From Deltaproteobacteria bacterium (GTDB taxonomy: Bacteria; Myxococcota_A; UBA9160; SZUA-336): 64,000 nucleotides of DNA. The notes beneath the pieces were generated by a model that was not told where the DNA came from, searched no databases, and worked only from the letters and a program-made list of their open reading frames with translations. The DNA lies in assembly GCA_029261925.1 (NCBI GenBank), contig JAJDAJ010000064.1:1-64000 (forward strand), read 5' to 3'. Below, in pieces: positions 8,384-17,190 of this stretch (within the stretch, counting starts at the first letter, position 1; every line of letters begins with the position of its first letter). Both the position numbers and the translations under genes were made by a program.

Positions 8384-10429
8384 GTGGAGCCGGGATTGAG
8401 GGTGGTCGAGGCGCTTCCGGGCGCGATACGCGAGATCGAGCACTGCTGGATCCCCATGTCCGACGGCACGCGCCTGGCCGCGCGGCTCTGGCTGCCGGCG
8501 GACGCGGACACGCGCCCGGTCCCGGCGCTGCTCGAGTACATCCCCTACGGCAAGCGCGAGGGAACCCGCGAGCGCGACGAGCCCATGCACCGGTACTTCG
8601 CGGGACACGGTCATGCGGCGGTCCGGGTCGACCTCCGCGGGAGTGGTGACTCGGAGGGCGTGCTGCTCGACGAGTACCTGGAGCAGGAAGAGGACGACGG
8701 GCTCGAGGTCATCGCGTGGATCGCGGCGCAGGCCTGGTGTGATGGCAACGTGGGAATGATCGGGAAGTCGTGGGGCGGGTTCAATGCCCTGCAGATCGCG
8801 GCGCGCCGGCCGCCGGCGCTGCGCGGCGTGATCACGGTCTGCTCCTCGGACGACCGCTACGCCGACGATGCGCACTACATGGGCGGCTGCCTGCTCACCG
8901 AGAACTTCCGCTGGGGCGCCACGCTCTTCCACCTGGTGGCGCTGCCCCCCGACCCCGAGCTGCTGGGCGAGCGCTGGCGCGCCCTCTGGAAGCAGCGCCT
9001 CGACGCCGCCGCGCCCTTCGCGGCGCGCTGGCTGCGGCACCCGCTGCGCGACGCGTACTGGCGGCGCGGCTCGGTGTGCGAGGACCACGCCCGCATCGCC
9101 TGTCCGGTGTACGCGATCGGCGGCTGGGCCGACGGCTACAGCAACGCGGTGCCGCGCCTGCTCGCGGGGCTCCCCGGCCCGCGCCGCGGGCTGGTCGGGC
9201 CCTGGGCGCACCTGTACCCGCACGAGGGCGTTCCGGGCCCGGCGATCGGCTTCCTGCAGGAGGCCCTGAGCTGGTGGCGCGGCTGTCTGGATGGCGGCGC
9301 CGGCGCGCTCGAGCACCCGCCCGCCTACCGCGTCTGGATGCCCGAGAGCGTGGCGCCGCGGACCTTCCAGCACGAGATCCCCGGACGCTGGGTGGGCGAG
9401 GACAGCTGGCCCTCGCCGCGCATCGAGCCGCGACGGCTCGCGCTGGGGCCCGACGTGCTCGGTGGGACCGGCGGCCCCGAGCGCGCGGAGCGGCTGCGCT
9501 GCTCGCAGACGGTCGGTCTCGGTGCCGGTGCCTGGTGCGCGTTCGGGGCCGACGACGGCCTGCCGCCGGACCAGCGCGAGGACGACGCCGGCTCCATCCG
9601 GATCGACTCGGAGCCGCTGGACCGGGGCCTCGAGATCCTGGGCGCGCCGCTCCTCGAGCTGCACCTCGCCGTCGATCGCCCGGTGGCGTTCGTCGCGGTT
9701 CGCCTCGTCGACGTCTTTCCCGACGGCACCGCGGCGCGCGTCAGCTACGGCCTGCTCAACCTCACGCACGACGCCGAGCACGTCGCGGTCACGCCCCTGG
9801 AGCCGGGTGCACGCCGGCGTGTGCAGGTCCGGCTCAACGACGTGGCCCACGCCTTTCCGGCGGGCCATCGCCTGCGGGTCGCCGTCTCGACCGCGTACTG
9901 GCCGATGGTCTGGCCGTCGCCCGAGCCCGTGGAGCTGACGCTCTTCGCCGGCGCTGGCTGGCTCGAGCTGCCGGTGCGGCCGCCGCGCGCCGCCGATGCG
10001 GCGCTCCCCCCGTTCGAGCCGCCCGAGGCGGCGCCCGGCCCGCAGGTTCGCGATCTGCATCCCGGGGGCGTCACGCGCACGGTCTCGCGCGATCCCCACT
10101 CCGGCGAGGTCGTCGTCACCGTCACGCACGACCTCGACGATGCTGGCGAGCCCGCCGTGTCGCATGTGGATCCCATTGGCCTGGATGTCGGCTACGGCGT
10201 CACCGAGCGCGTGCGTGTGGTGCCCGGAGATCCGCTGTCCGCGGAGATCGAGATCGAGCACGTCAGCCTGGCCCGCCGGGGCGCGTGGCGGACGCGGGTT
10301 CACACCCGCAGTCGCGTGACGGCGACCCGCACGCGGTACCGCGTCGAGGCGGAGCTACGGGCCTTCGAGGGCGAGCAGGAGGTCTTCGGCCGGCGCTGGG
10401 ACGAGCGGGTCGAGAGGCGCGGTCTCTGA
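8384..10429 (+). CDS. CocE/NonD family hydrolase (X-Pro dipeptidyl-peptidase-like)
   Basis: A 681-residue serine hydrolase. MSDGTRLAARLWLPAD and RVDLRGSGDSEG open the alpha/beta-hydrolase fold, and GMIGKSWGGFNALQ holds the nucleophilic Ser (GxSxGG). GGWADGY and GPWAHLYPHEG carry the expected acid and His regions. A C-terminal jelly-roll domain (about 330-560) is as in cocaine esterase and X-Pro aminopeptidases. About 100 further residues follow it, longer than typical CocE. Such enzymes cleave esters or N-terminal X-Pro peptides. The start is ambiguous between the GTG at 8384 and the GTG at 8402; neither has a clear Shine-Dalgarno sequence. Confidence 0.87.
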   Translation: MEPGLRVVEALPGAIREIEHCWIPMSDGTRLAARLWLPADADTRPVPALLEYIPYGKREGTRERDEPMHRYFAGHGHAAVRVDLRGSGDSEGVLLDEYLEQEEDDGLEVIAWIAAQAWCDGNVGMIGKSWGGFNALQIAARRPPALRGVITVCSSDDRYADDAHYMGGCLLTENFRWGATLFHLVALPPDPELLGERWRALWKQRLDAAAPFAARWLRHPLRDAYWRRGSVCEDHARIACPVYAIGGWADGYSNAVPRLLAGLPGPRRGLVGPWAHLYPHEGVPGPAIGFLQEALSWWRGCLDGGAGALEHPPAYRVWMPESVAPRTFQHEIPGRWVGEDSWPSPRIEPRRLALGPDVLGGTGGPERAERLRCSQTVGLGAGAWCAFGADDGLPPDQREDDAGSIRIDSEPLDRGLEILGAPLLELHLAVDRPVAFVAVRLVDVFPDGTAARVSYGLLNLTHDAEHVAVTPLEPGARRRVQVRLNDVAHAFPAGHRLRVAVSTAYWPMVWPSPEPVELTLFAGAGWLELPVRPPRAADAALPPFEPPEAAPGPQVRDLHPGGVTRTVSRDPHSGEVVVTVTHDLDDAGEPAVSHVDPIGLDVGYGVTERVRVVPGDPLSAEIEIEHVSLARRGAWRTRVHTRSRVTATRTRYRVEAELRAFEGEQEVFGRRWDERVERRGL

Positions 10430-10482
10430 GCTCCCTGCAGCGCCGCTCCGCTCGTAGCGCGGACCTGCCGGCAAATGCAGGC

Positions 10483-10488
10483 TAGGAT
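10483..10488 (+). promoter_or_regulatory. TA-led box or SD before the DHH-like/CPBP gene
   Basis: TAGGAT lies 7 nt before the ATG at 10496. It fits the TA-led pattern, but its AGGA could also serve as a Shine-Dalgarno sequence, so it is ambiguous. Confidence 0.3.
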
Positions 10489-10495
10489 CCCCGGG

Positions 10496-12241
10496 ATGGC
10501 GGAGATGCAGGACGACGCGCCCGAGCGCGAGCGACGGGGTCGCTACGAGCTGCGCGGGAGTGACGACGGCACGCTGCTGGAGTGCCACGACTCGCCGGGC
10601 ATCACGGCGCGGGTGGATCCCGGACTGGGCTTCTCCGAGGCCGAGGCGCGCAAGCTGGGCACGCGCGTGATCCTGCTCGACGGTGCCGGTCAGTTCGGCC
10701 CGCTGTACGACAACGAGCAGCAGCTGTACAACCTCGACCACCACCGCGGCTGCGTGCGCTCGATCACCCTGTCGACCTGCGAGCAGGCGATGCTGCTGGT
10801 CGTGCAGGGACTGCCGCTCGATGACGCCGACTGGACGGTCATCGCCTCGACGCCCGACCTCGACACGCTGCTGTCGCTCTGGGTGCTCCTGAATCACCGG
10901 CGCATCGGCACCCTGCCCGACGCGTCGCGCGACGTGCTGTTGCCGCTGCTGCGCATGGAGGGCGCGATCGACGCGAACGGTGCCGAGCTGGCCCGCTACT
11001 GCGGCCTGCCGGACGCCGTGCGGCTCGAGGCCGAGGCGCGCCTGGTGCGACTGCAGGGACGGCTGCGCGAGCTCTCGGAGCAGGCGCTGGAGCCGTCCGA
11101 GCTGACGGTCGCCATGCTGATCGAGATCGATCGCACCGTCTTCGGGGGCGACACGCTGCCGACGCTGCCCGCGGTCGAGCACAGCTACGGACACGTCGAC
11201 CTGGGCGACGGGCAGGTCGCGGTGGTCTGCCGTGACGGCTCCGGGATCTACGCGGTCGAGCCGCGCCTCAAGGAGCGCTGGGGGCAGCGCCTCGGCATGA
11301 TCGCGCTCGAGAACGCGCCGGGCCAGTACACGCTGCGGCGCATCTCGGTGCTCAAGCCCCTCAACCTGGAGCGGGCGTACGAGCGCCTGAACCTGGTGGA
11401 TCCCGCGGTGGATGGTCGCCCCCCGGAGAAGTGCTGGGGCGGGTCCGACGACATCGGCGGATCGCCGCGGCCCGGCGGCTCGGCCCTGGGCGCGCGCAGC
11501 CTGCTCGCGACGCTCCGCGAGCTCTACGATCCGGCGGCGATGGGAACGGGGCGCGGACGCGCGCTGCGCGCCGGCGTCGTGGTCGGCCTGCTGACGCTGC
11601 TCGCGATCGTGGCCAGTGCGCTGGTCAGCAGCTCGCTGATCGCACCTCCGGTGGCGCGCGCCGCCCTGGAGCTGGGCACGCTGTCCGCCGTGCTCTGGCT
11701 CGGCGCGCGCCTGCTGGTGGTGCTCGCGTCGCGCAGTCGCTCCTACATGTTCGGTCTGCGCCGACCTGCTCACGGCTGGCCGCGCGCGCTGCTCCTGACT
11801 CCCGTGCTCGCGGCCCTGGCGTGGCTCGGCGCCGGCTGGATGCCGCCGCTGTCCGCACAGCCTCCTCCGGACGTGCGCCAGGTGCTCGAGATCCTGGGGG
11901 CGATCGTCCTCGCACAGGTCGCGGTCGAGACCGCGTTCCGCGGCATGGCGCACGGCTTCCTGCTCTTTTCCGGACCCATAAGCGACCCGCGCTCACGCTG
12001 GCGCCTGTCACGCGCGACGCTGCTCTCCTCGCTGCTCTTCGCCGCCCTGACCTTCGCGCTCTCGGGGCTGTGGCTCCAGGCGCCGGCCCTGCCGCTGCCG
12101 GGCATCGCCGCCGGCGCTGCCCTGGTCGCCGGACTGATCCTCGGCCTGCTGCGCGAGCGCACCGGGAGCATCTGGCCCGGCGCGCTGGTGCAGGCCCTCG
12201 CCGCGTCGGGCGCCGCCGCGGCGCATGTCCTCGCTCCCTGA
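10496..12241 (+). CDS. Fusion of a DHH-phosphoesterase-like domain with a degenerate CPBP membrane domain
   Basis: A 581-residue two-part protein. The N-terminal soluble half has YNLDHHRGCVRSITLSTCEQA (DHH at 81-83) and TPDLDTLLSLWVLL (119-132), which look like the DHH and Asp-rich motifs of DHH-family phosphoesterases. Residues 350-580 hold about six membrane segments arranged like a CPBP (CAAX protease/bacteriocin-processing) module. The signature EExxxR reads V477-E-T-A-F-R482, and the positions normally holding the later His residues read FALSG and LVQALAA, so the protease centre appears lost. The ATG at 10496 is chosen over an in-frame ATG at 10475 because the TAGGAT box directly precedes it. 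Function unknown. Confidence 0.6.
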   Translation: MAEMQDDAPERERRGRYELRGSDDGTLLECHDSPGITARVDPGLGFSEAEARKLGTRVILLDGAGQFGPLYDNEQQLYNLDHHRGCVRSITLSTCEQAMLLVVQGLPLDDADWTVIASTPDLDTLLSLWVLLNHRRIGTLPDASRDVLLPLLRMEGAIDANGAELARYCGLPDAVRLEAEARLVRLQGRLRELSEQALEPSELTVAMLIEIDRTVFGGDTLPTLPAVEHSYGHVDLGDGQVAVVCRDGSGIYAVEPRLKERWGQRLGMIALENAPGQYTLRRISVLKPLNLERAYERLNLVDPAVDGRPPEKCWGGSDDIGGSPRPGGSALGARSLLATLRELYDPAAMGTGRGRALRAGVVVGLLTLLAIVASALVSSSLIAPPVARAALELGTLSAVLWLGARLLVVLASRSRSYMFGLRRPAHGWPRALLLTPVLAALAWLGAGWMPPLSAQPPPDVRQVLEILGAIVLAQVAVETAFRGMAHGFLLFSGPISDPRSRWRLSRATLLSSLLFAALTFALSGLWLQAPALPLPGIAAGAALVAGLILGLLRERTGSIWPGALVQALAASGAAAAHVLAP

Positions 12242-12298
12242 GCACGCGCTGCGCATGCACGAGCTGTCGCTGCCGCCGATCTGCGTGCGCGACCTCGC

Positions 12299-12344
12299 AT
12301 TTCGAAATCAGGCGTTGACCCTATCACGGGCCCCTGCGTAGGAT
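12299..12344 (+). promoter_or_regulatory. Sigma70-like promoter with upstream AT-rich palindrome
   Basis: ATTTCGAAAT (12299-12308) is a perfect 10-bp palindrome. It is followed by TTGACC (12315-12320), an 18-bp spacer and TAGGAT (12339-12344). This is the clearest -35/-10 pair in the window. It drives the FG-GAP gene at 12365, whose GGGA Shine-Dalgarno sequence lies in the short leader. The palindrome may be an operator or an UP-like element. Confidence 0.5.
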
Positions 12345-12364
12345 TGGCGGCGCAGGGAGACCGG

Positions 12365-14137
12365 ATGCCCGGGCACGCATCGTCGGGGGGGAGCTGGAGT
12401 GCGCGCGCGCGGCGTGCGCTGCTCGTGCCCGCCCTCGCGGCGGCCCCGGCGGCGCTCGTCTCGCCCGCCGCCGCCGGCCAGCCCTGGTTCGCGGACGTCA
12501 CCTCCAGCGCCGGGGTCGGGTATGTGCAGCAGGTCCCGGCGGTGCCTCCCGACTGCACCTTCGGTCAGGGAGCGTTCTGCGAGCCGGAGCGCATGACGGG
12601 AGGCGCGGCGGTGGGCGACGTCGACGCGGACGGCGACCTCGACCTGCTCGTGACCCGCTACGGCAGCCCCGACATCCTGTTCTGCAACCGACTGGCGCAG
12701 ACCGGCAGTGCGGTCTTCGACGACTGCACAGCCGGCTCGGGCCTCGACCTCTTCGCCCTGCAGTCCAACGGCGCCGTGTTCGCGGACCTCGATCGCGACG
12801 GGGATCTGGACCTGTACGTCGGCACGCTGGGCGACGGCGACGGGGTGAACGACCGCAGCTACCTGTTCATGAACGACGGCTCGGGCCAGTTCACCGAGGA
12901 GGCCGTGGCGCGCGGCGCCGCGGCCGCCGGCGCGCTGCGCCGCAGCTGGTCGGTCTCGGCGGGCGACTACGACCGCGACGGCTGGATCGACCTGCACCTG
13001 ACCGAGTGGCTGCCGCAGCAGCCCTCCAGGGGGCGCCTGCTGCACAACACGGGTGGTGGCTTCTTCGAGGACCGGACCGACCCCGACGGCGCCAACCTCG
13101 ACGGCATCCACGGCTTCGCGACCAGCTTCGCGGATCTCGACGGCGACCTCTGGCCCGAGCTGATCGTGGCCGCTGACTTCGGCACCAGCCGCCTGCTCTG
13201 GAACCGGGGCGACGGCACGTTCTTCAACGGCACCATGCCGGCCGGGGTCGGTACCGAGGAGAACGGCATGGGCTCGGCCCTGGGCGACTTCGACGGCGAC
13301 GGCGACCTCGACTGGTTCGTGACCTCGATCTACGACCCGGACGACACCTGCGCCACCGAGGCATGCAACTGGGGCATCACGGGCAACCGCCTGTACCGCA
13401 ACGACGGGGGCCGCACCTTCACCGACGTGACCGACGAGTTTGACGTGCGCGACGGGCGCTGGGGCTGGGGGACGAGCTTCATCGATCACGACAACGATGC
13501 GGACCTGGACCTGGTGATGACCAACGGCGTGGACTTCCCCGGCTCGCCGTCGGGCGCCTTCGTCGACGACCCCATGCGCTTCTGGGAGAACGTCGGCCCC
13601 GGGCCCTGGCCCGAGGTCGCCGTCTCGCTCGGCATCACCGACGTCGGCTCGGGCAAGGGACTGCTGACCTGGGACTACGACGCCGACGGCGATCTCGACC
13701 TGCTCGTGATCAACAACGCGAGCGGCGCGCTGCTGTATCGCAACGAGCGCGGCAACGAGAACGACTGGCTGCGCGTGCACGCGCAGCATGCCTGGGGCTC
13801 CGCGGCCCTCGGGGCGCGCGTCGAGCTGCTCGATGCGGGCGGAGACGTCGCCCAGGTGCAGCAGATCGGCGCGTCGAGCGGCTTCCTGGGGCAGGGCGAG
13901 CGCGTCGCGCACTTCGGGCTCGGGCCCGCGGCCCCCGCGTCACTCAGCGTTCGCGTCCACTGGCCGGGTGGCGGCGAGCAGCTCGTGACGGGCCTGGCCC
14001 CGCGCAGCGTCGTCGTGGTGCGCGAGGCCCGTCCCGTGCCGCTGGGCATCCCGCTGCCGCTGCTGGCGCTCGCGCTCCTGCTCGGCTCCGGCGCGCGGTG
14101 GGCGCGCCGACGGCATTCCGCTCGCCCCGCACGGTAG
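12365..14137 (+). CDS. FG-GAP/VCBS repeat protein with UnbV (ASPIC) domain and membrane-RRR C-terminal tail
   Basis: A 590-residue exported protein. The N-terminal signal (RARRALLVPALAAAPAALVSPAAAG) is followed by at least seven calcium-binding D-x-D-x-D-G repeats, such as DVDADGDLDLLV, DYDRDGWIDLHL and DFDGDGDLDWFV. These form an integrin-alpha-like propeller. An UnbV/ASPIC domain then runs from ALGARVELLD to GLAPRSVVVV. The last 33 residues are a Pro-flanked hydrophobic segment followed by ARRRHSARPAR, a tripartite tail like those used by exosortase or rhombosortase sorting systems. It is probably displayed on the cell surface. The ATG at 12365 is preferred over an upstream in-frame TTG because of its Shine-Dalgarno sequence and promoter spacing. 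Confidence 0.85.
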   Translation: MPGHASSGGSWSARARRALLVPALAAAPAALVSPAAAGQPWFADVTSSAGVGYVQQVPAVPPDCTFGQGAFCEPERMTGGAAVGDVDADGDLDLLVTRYGSPDILFCNRLAQTGSAVFDDCTAGSGLDLFALQSNGAVFADLDRDGDLDLYVGTLGDGDGVNDRSYLFMNDGSGQFTEEAVARGAAAAGALRRSWSVSAGDYDRDGWIDLHLTEWLPQQPSRGRLLHNTGGGFFEDRTDPDGANLDGIHGFATSFADLDGDLWPELIVAADFGTSRLLWNRGDGTFFNGTMPAGVGTEENGMGSALGDFDGDGDLDWFVTSIYDPDDTCATEACNWGITGNRLYRNDGGRTFTDVTDEFDVRDGRWGWGTSFIDHDNDADLDLVMTNGVDFPGSPSGAFVDDPMRFWENVGPGPWPEVAVSLGITDVGSGKGLLTWDYDADGDLDLLVINNASGALLYRNERGNENDWLRVHAQHAWGSAALGARVELLDAGGDVAQVQQIGASSGFLGQGERVAHFGLGPAAPASLSVRVHWPGGGEQLVTGLAPRSVVVVREARPVPLGIPLPLLALALLLGSGARWARRRHSARPAR

Positions 14138-14149
14138 TCTCTGCTCTCG

Positions 14150-15781
14150 TTGCGGCGGATCCTGCAGGTGCTGGGGCCGGTGCTCGCGGACCCCGCTCTG
14201 CGACGCGTCGAGCTCGCGTTCGGAGCCTTCGCGGCCGCGGAGGCGGCGGTCTGGCTGGCGATCCTGGTCTACGCCTACCAGCAGGGGGGCGTGGTCGAGG
14301 CGGGGCTGGTGGCCTTCGCGCAGCTGGTTCCCGCCGCGCTGCTGGCTCCGCTCGCGGCGCTGGCGGCGGATCGCCTGCGGCGGGACGCCGTCCTGGCCGG
14401 GGGCCACGCGCTGCAGGCGCTGTGCATGGCCCTGGTCGCCGCGGCGGTGGGGCTGGAGCTGCACCGGCTCTGGGTGTACGCCGCCTCTGCACTGGTCTGC
14501 GTCGCGGTGACCTGCACGCGCCCGGCGCTCGGCGCGCTGCTGCCCGCCCTCACGCGCTCGCCCGAGGAGCTGGTCGCCTCGAATGCGGCCAGCGGTGTGC
14601 TGGAGAACCTGGGCGGGCTGCTCGGACCGCTCGCGGCGGCCGGCCTGCTGCTGCGCGGCGGCGCCGCTCCCGTCTTCGCAGCGGCGGCCGCGCTGATGGC
14701 CGGCGCCGCGCTGGCGGTCGCCCGCATGGACCTCGACCCCGAGCGCGCGGCCCGACCGCTGCAGCCGGAGCCCGGCTCGGTGCTCACGCGCCTGCTGGGA
14801 GGCGCGGACCTGTTGCGACGGGACGTCGACGTGCGGCTGCTGCTCGCCTGTGTCGCCGCGCCGTCGGTCCTGCTCGGCGCGCTCGAGGTGCTGCTGGTCG
14901 CCGTGGCCACGAGCCTGCTCGGGCGCGGCGAGCACGTGGCGGGCTACCTGACGGCTGCCCTGGGCGTGGGCGGGCTGCTCGGCGCGTCGGTGACGGTGCT
15001 GCTGATCGGTCGCCACCGCCTGGCCGCGGCGCTCTGCGTCGGGGGACTGGGGGCGAGCCTGCCGATCCTGGGAATTCCCTGGACGACCAGCCTGCCGCTG
15101 GTCGTGCTGCTGCTGCTGCTCAGCGGCGCCGGGCAGAGCTTCGGCGACGTCGTCGGCCTCACCCTGCTGCAGCGGGTCGCACCCGGACACCTCCGCGCGC
15201 GCGTCCTCGGGATGCTGGAGAGCCTGCACACCGCCTCGCTGGCCGCGGGCGCGCTGCTGGTATCGGGCGTCTCGGCCTGGCTCGGCGTGCCGGGTGCGCT
15301 GATCGTGTTCGGCCTGCTCGTGCCGGCGGTGCTGGCCGTCTCGCTGCGCCGGCTGCTGGCGATCGACGCCGCCGCGGCCGCGCCGCCCGCGGAGATCCTC
15401 GCCGCCCTGCGCGGCGACCCGATCCTCGGGCTGCTCGCGGCCCCGGTCATCGAGAGCCTCGCCGCGCGGGCGCTTCCCGTGACGCTGCCGGCGGGCCACG
15501 AGGTGATGCGCCAGGGCGAGGTCGGCGATCGCTACTACCGCATCCTCGAGGGCGAGCTCGAGGTGCGGATCGACGGTCGACCGGTGCGGTGTCTGGGCCC
15601 CGGCGAGTCCTTCGGCGAGATCGCGCTGCTGCGGGCGATCCCGCGCACCGCGACGGTGGTCGCCGACACGGCGGCGCGCCTCGTGGCGCTCGATCGCGAG
15701 AGCTTCCTGGAGTCCGTCACGGGGAATCCCGCGAGCCGGGCGCGCGCCCTGTACACGGCCCGGCGCCTGCTCGACGCGTAG
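14150..15781 (+). CDS. MFS permease fused to a C-terminal cyclic-nucleotide-binding domain
   Basis: A 543-residue protein. About 1-405 is a 12-helix MFS-type transporter, with the loop ALAADRLRRDA after helix 2. About 420-540 is a cyclic-nucleotide-binding domain. Its phosphate-binding cassette reads FGEIALLRAIPRTATV (488-503), with Glu490 and Arg499 that contact the ribose and cyclic phosphate in CRP/PKA-type domains. It should be an inner-membrane exporter whose activity responds to cAMP or cGMP; the substrate is unknown. The TTG start follows TAGTCT by 9 nt, and the gene starts 12 nt after the FG-GAP stop. Both the start and the ligand are inferences. Confidence 0.83.
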   Translation: MRRILQVLGPVLADPALRRVELAFGAFAAAEAAVWLAILVYAYQQGGVVEAGLVAFAQLVPAALLAPLAALAADRLRRDAVLAGGHALQALCMALVAAAVGLELHRLWVYAASALVCVAVTCTRPALGALLPALTRSPEELVASNAASGVLENLGGLLGPLAAAGLLLRGGAAPVFAAAAALMAGAALAVARMDLDPERAARPLQPEPGSVLTRLLGGADLLRRDVDVRLLLACVAAPSVLLGALEVLLVAVATSLLGRGEHVAGYLTAALGVGGLLGASVTVLLIGRHRLAAALCVGGLGASLPILGIPWTTSLPLVVLLLLLSGAGQSFGDVVGLTLLQRVAPGHLRARVLGMLESLHTASLAAGALLVSGVSAWLGVPGALIVFGLLVPAVLAVSLRRLLAIDAAAAAPPAEILAALRGDPILGLLAAPVIESLAARALPVTLPAGHEVMRQGEVGDRYYRILEGELEVRIDGRPVRCLGPGESFGEIALLRAIPRTATVVADTAARLVALDRESFLESVTGNPASRARALYTARRLLDA

Positions 15782-15824
15782 CGGCTGCCTTGAGCCGGCG
15801 CCGCCGGGATGCGAGTCTGCGGCG

Positions 15825-16796
15825 ATGCGCGACACACCGGAGGCCGGCGAGCCGAAGCTCCGCCTTGGAGTCTCGAGCTGCCTGCTCGGCGAGCAGGTCC
15901 GCCACGACGGCGGTCACAAGCGCGATCGCTTCCTGACCGACGAGCTCGGTCGCTGGGTCGAGTGGGTTCCGGTGTGTCCCGAGGTCGAGGCCGGCATGCC
16001 GATCCCGCGCCCCGCGATCCGCCTGGTCGAGGCGCCCGGCGGGCCGGTCGTGCGCGAGGTTCGCGGCGGTGCCGACCACACGCGACGCATGCGCGAGCAC
16101 GCTCGCCGCCGCGTGCGCGCGCTGGCGAAGCTCGACCTCGGCGGATACGTGCTCAAGAAGGACTCGCCGAGCTGCGGCATGGAGCGCGTCAAGCTCTGGA
16201 AGGAGAGCGGGCCGCCGTCCCGGGAGGCGCGCGGCGTGTTCGCTCGGGAGCTGCTCGAGCGGCTCCCGCTGCTCCCGGTCGAGGAGGAGGGGCGCCTCAA
16301 CGACGCCCAGCTGCGCGAGAGCTTCGTGGAGCGCATCTTCGCCTACCGGCGTCTGCGTCGGCTCTTCGACGCGCGCTGGACGGCCCGGCAGCTCGTCGAG
16401 TTCCACGCCACGCACAAGCTGCAGCTCATGTCGCACGCGCCGCGCGCGGTCAAGGATCTCGGGCAGATCGTCGCGGGCGTCCGCCAGCTGCCCCGGGCGG
16501 AGGTGCGTGAGCGCTACGAGCGCGGCTTCATGGAGCTGCTCGCGCACAAGGCGACGACGCGGCGCCATGTCAACGTGCTCCAGCACATGCTGGGCTACCT
16601 GAGGCGGGGCCTCGACGGGCCGCGCCGCCAGGAGCTGGCGGAGCTGATCGAGGACTACCGCAGCGAGCTGGTCCCGCTGATCGTGCCGGTCACCCTGATG
16701 CGCCACCACGTGCGGCATCTGGGCGTCGCGTACCTCGCGGGGCAGACCTACCTGGAGCCCCACCCCCGGGAGCTCATGCTGCGCAATCACGTCTAG
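15825..16796 (+). CDS. DUF523-DUF1722 fusion protein (YbgA-like)
   Basis: A 323-residue cytoplasmic protein with DUF523 (about 12-155) joined to DUF1722 (about 190-310). DUF523 carries SSCLLGEQVRHDGGHK, VCPEVEAGMPIPR and KKDSPSCG, whose conserved Cys residues probably bind a metal or Fe-S centre. DUF1722 shows HATHKLQLMSH and FMELLAHKATTRRHVNVLQHM. The same two-domain architecture is known for YbgA-like proteins, often found beside DNA photolyase genes, but no photolyase is present here. The biochemical role is not established. GAGTCT, a weak TA-led box, ends 6 nt before the ATG. The gene is convergent with the cupin pair. Confidence 0.85.
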   Translation: MRDTPEAGEPKLRLGVSSCLLGEQVRHDGGHKRDRFLTDELGRWVEWVPVCPEVEAGMPIPRPAIRLVEAPGGPVVREVRGGADHTRRMREHARRRVRALAKLDLGGYVLKKDSPSCGMERVKLWKESGPPSREARGVFARELLERLPLLPVEEEGRLNDAQLRESFVERIFAYRRLRRLFDARWTARQLVEFHATHKLQLMSHAPRAVKDLGQIVAGVRQLPRAEVRERYERGFMELLAHKATTRRHVNVLQHMLGYLRRGLDGPRRQELAELIEDYRSELVPLIVPVTLMRHHVRHLGVAYLAGQTYLEPHPRELMLRNHV

Positions 16797-16803
16797 GCGG
16801 CGG

Positions 16804-17190
16804 CTACTCCGCGGGCCGGAAGCTGGCGTCGGCGGTGCGGATGGTCAGGAACTCCACGCCCTCGGGTCCGCTGGTCAGACCGTACTCGTGATCGGCGTGG
16901 ATCACGATCGCGTCGCCCGCCTCGAGCTTCGCGCCGTCGCTCAGCTCGCAGCCGCCGCGGAGCATCACCAGGAGCTCGTCGTGGGAGTGCGAGTGCGGGC
17001 GGATCTCGTGGCCCGGTGGGATGTCCGATCGGTTCATGTGGAAGCCGCCGGTGCCCTGCACCAGCCGCTTCCAGCGCAGTCCCTGGCGGCGCGCCTCGGC
17101 GACCATGTCGGCCGGCGCCTGGCTGGTCTGCGCCGGGTCGTTCCAGTCCACGTCCGCGAAGCGGAAGATCGTCGCGCCGGTGTCAGGCAT
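16804..17190 (-). CDS. Small cupin-domain protein
   Basis: A 128-residue single-cupin protein. The metal motif is HSHSHDELLVMLRGG (cupin motif 1) with the second motif GDAIVIHADHEYG, so a mononuclear metal site is likely. Single cupins act as dioxygenases, isomerases or ligand sensors. The start overlaps the end of the upstream cupin gene by 8 bp, implying translational coupling. Together with the IOR-like gene above them, the two cupins form a minus-strand operon. The substrate cannot be predicted. Confidence 0.8.
   Translation of the reverse strand: MPDTGATIFRFADVDWNDPAQTSQAPADMVAEARRQGLRWKRLVQGTGGFHMNRSDIPPGHEIRPHSHSHDELLVMLRGGCELSDGAKLEAGDAIVIHADHEYGLTSGPEGVEFLTIRTADASFRPAE

Noticed and set aside
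10475..10496. Upstream in-frame ATG at 10475 as the start of the DHH-like/CPBP gene.
   Set aside because: It adds seven residues and lies before the TAGGAT box. The ATG at 10496 has the box at the usual distance.
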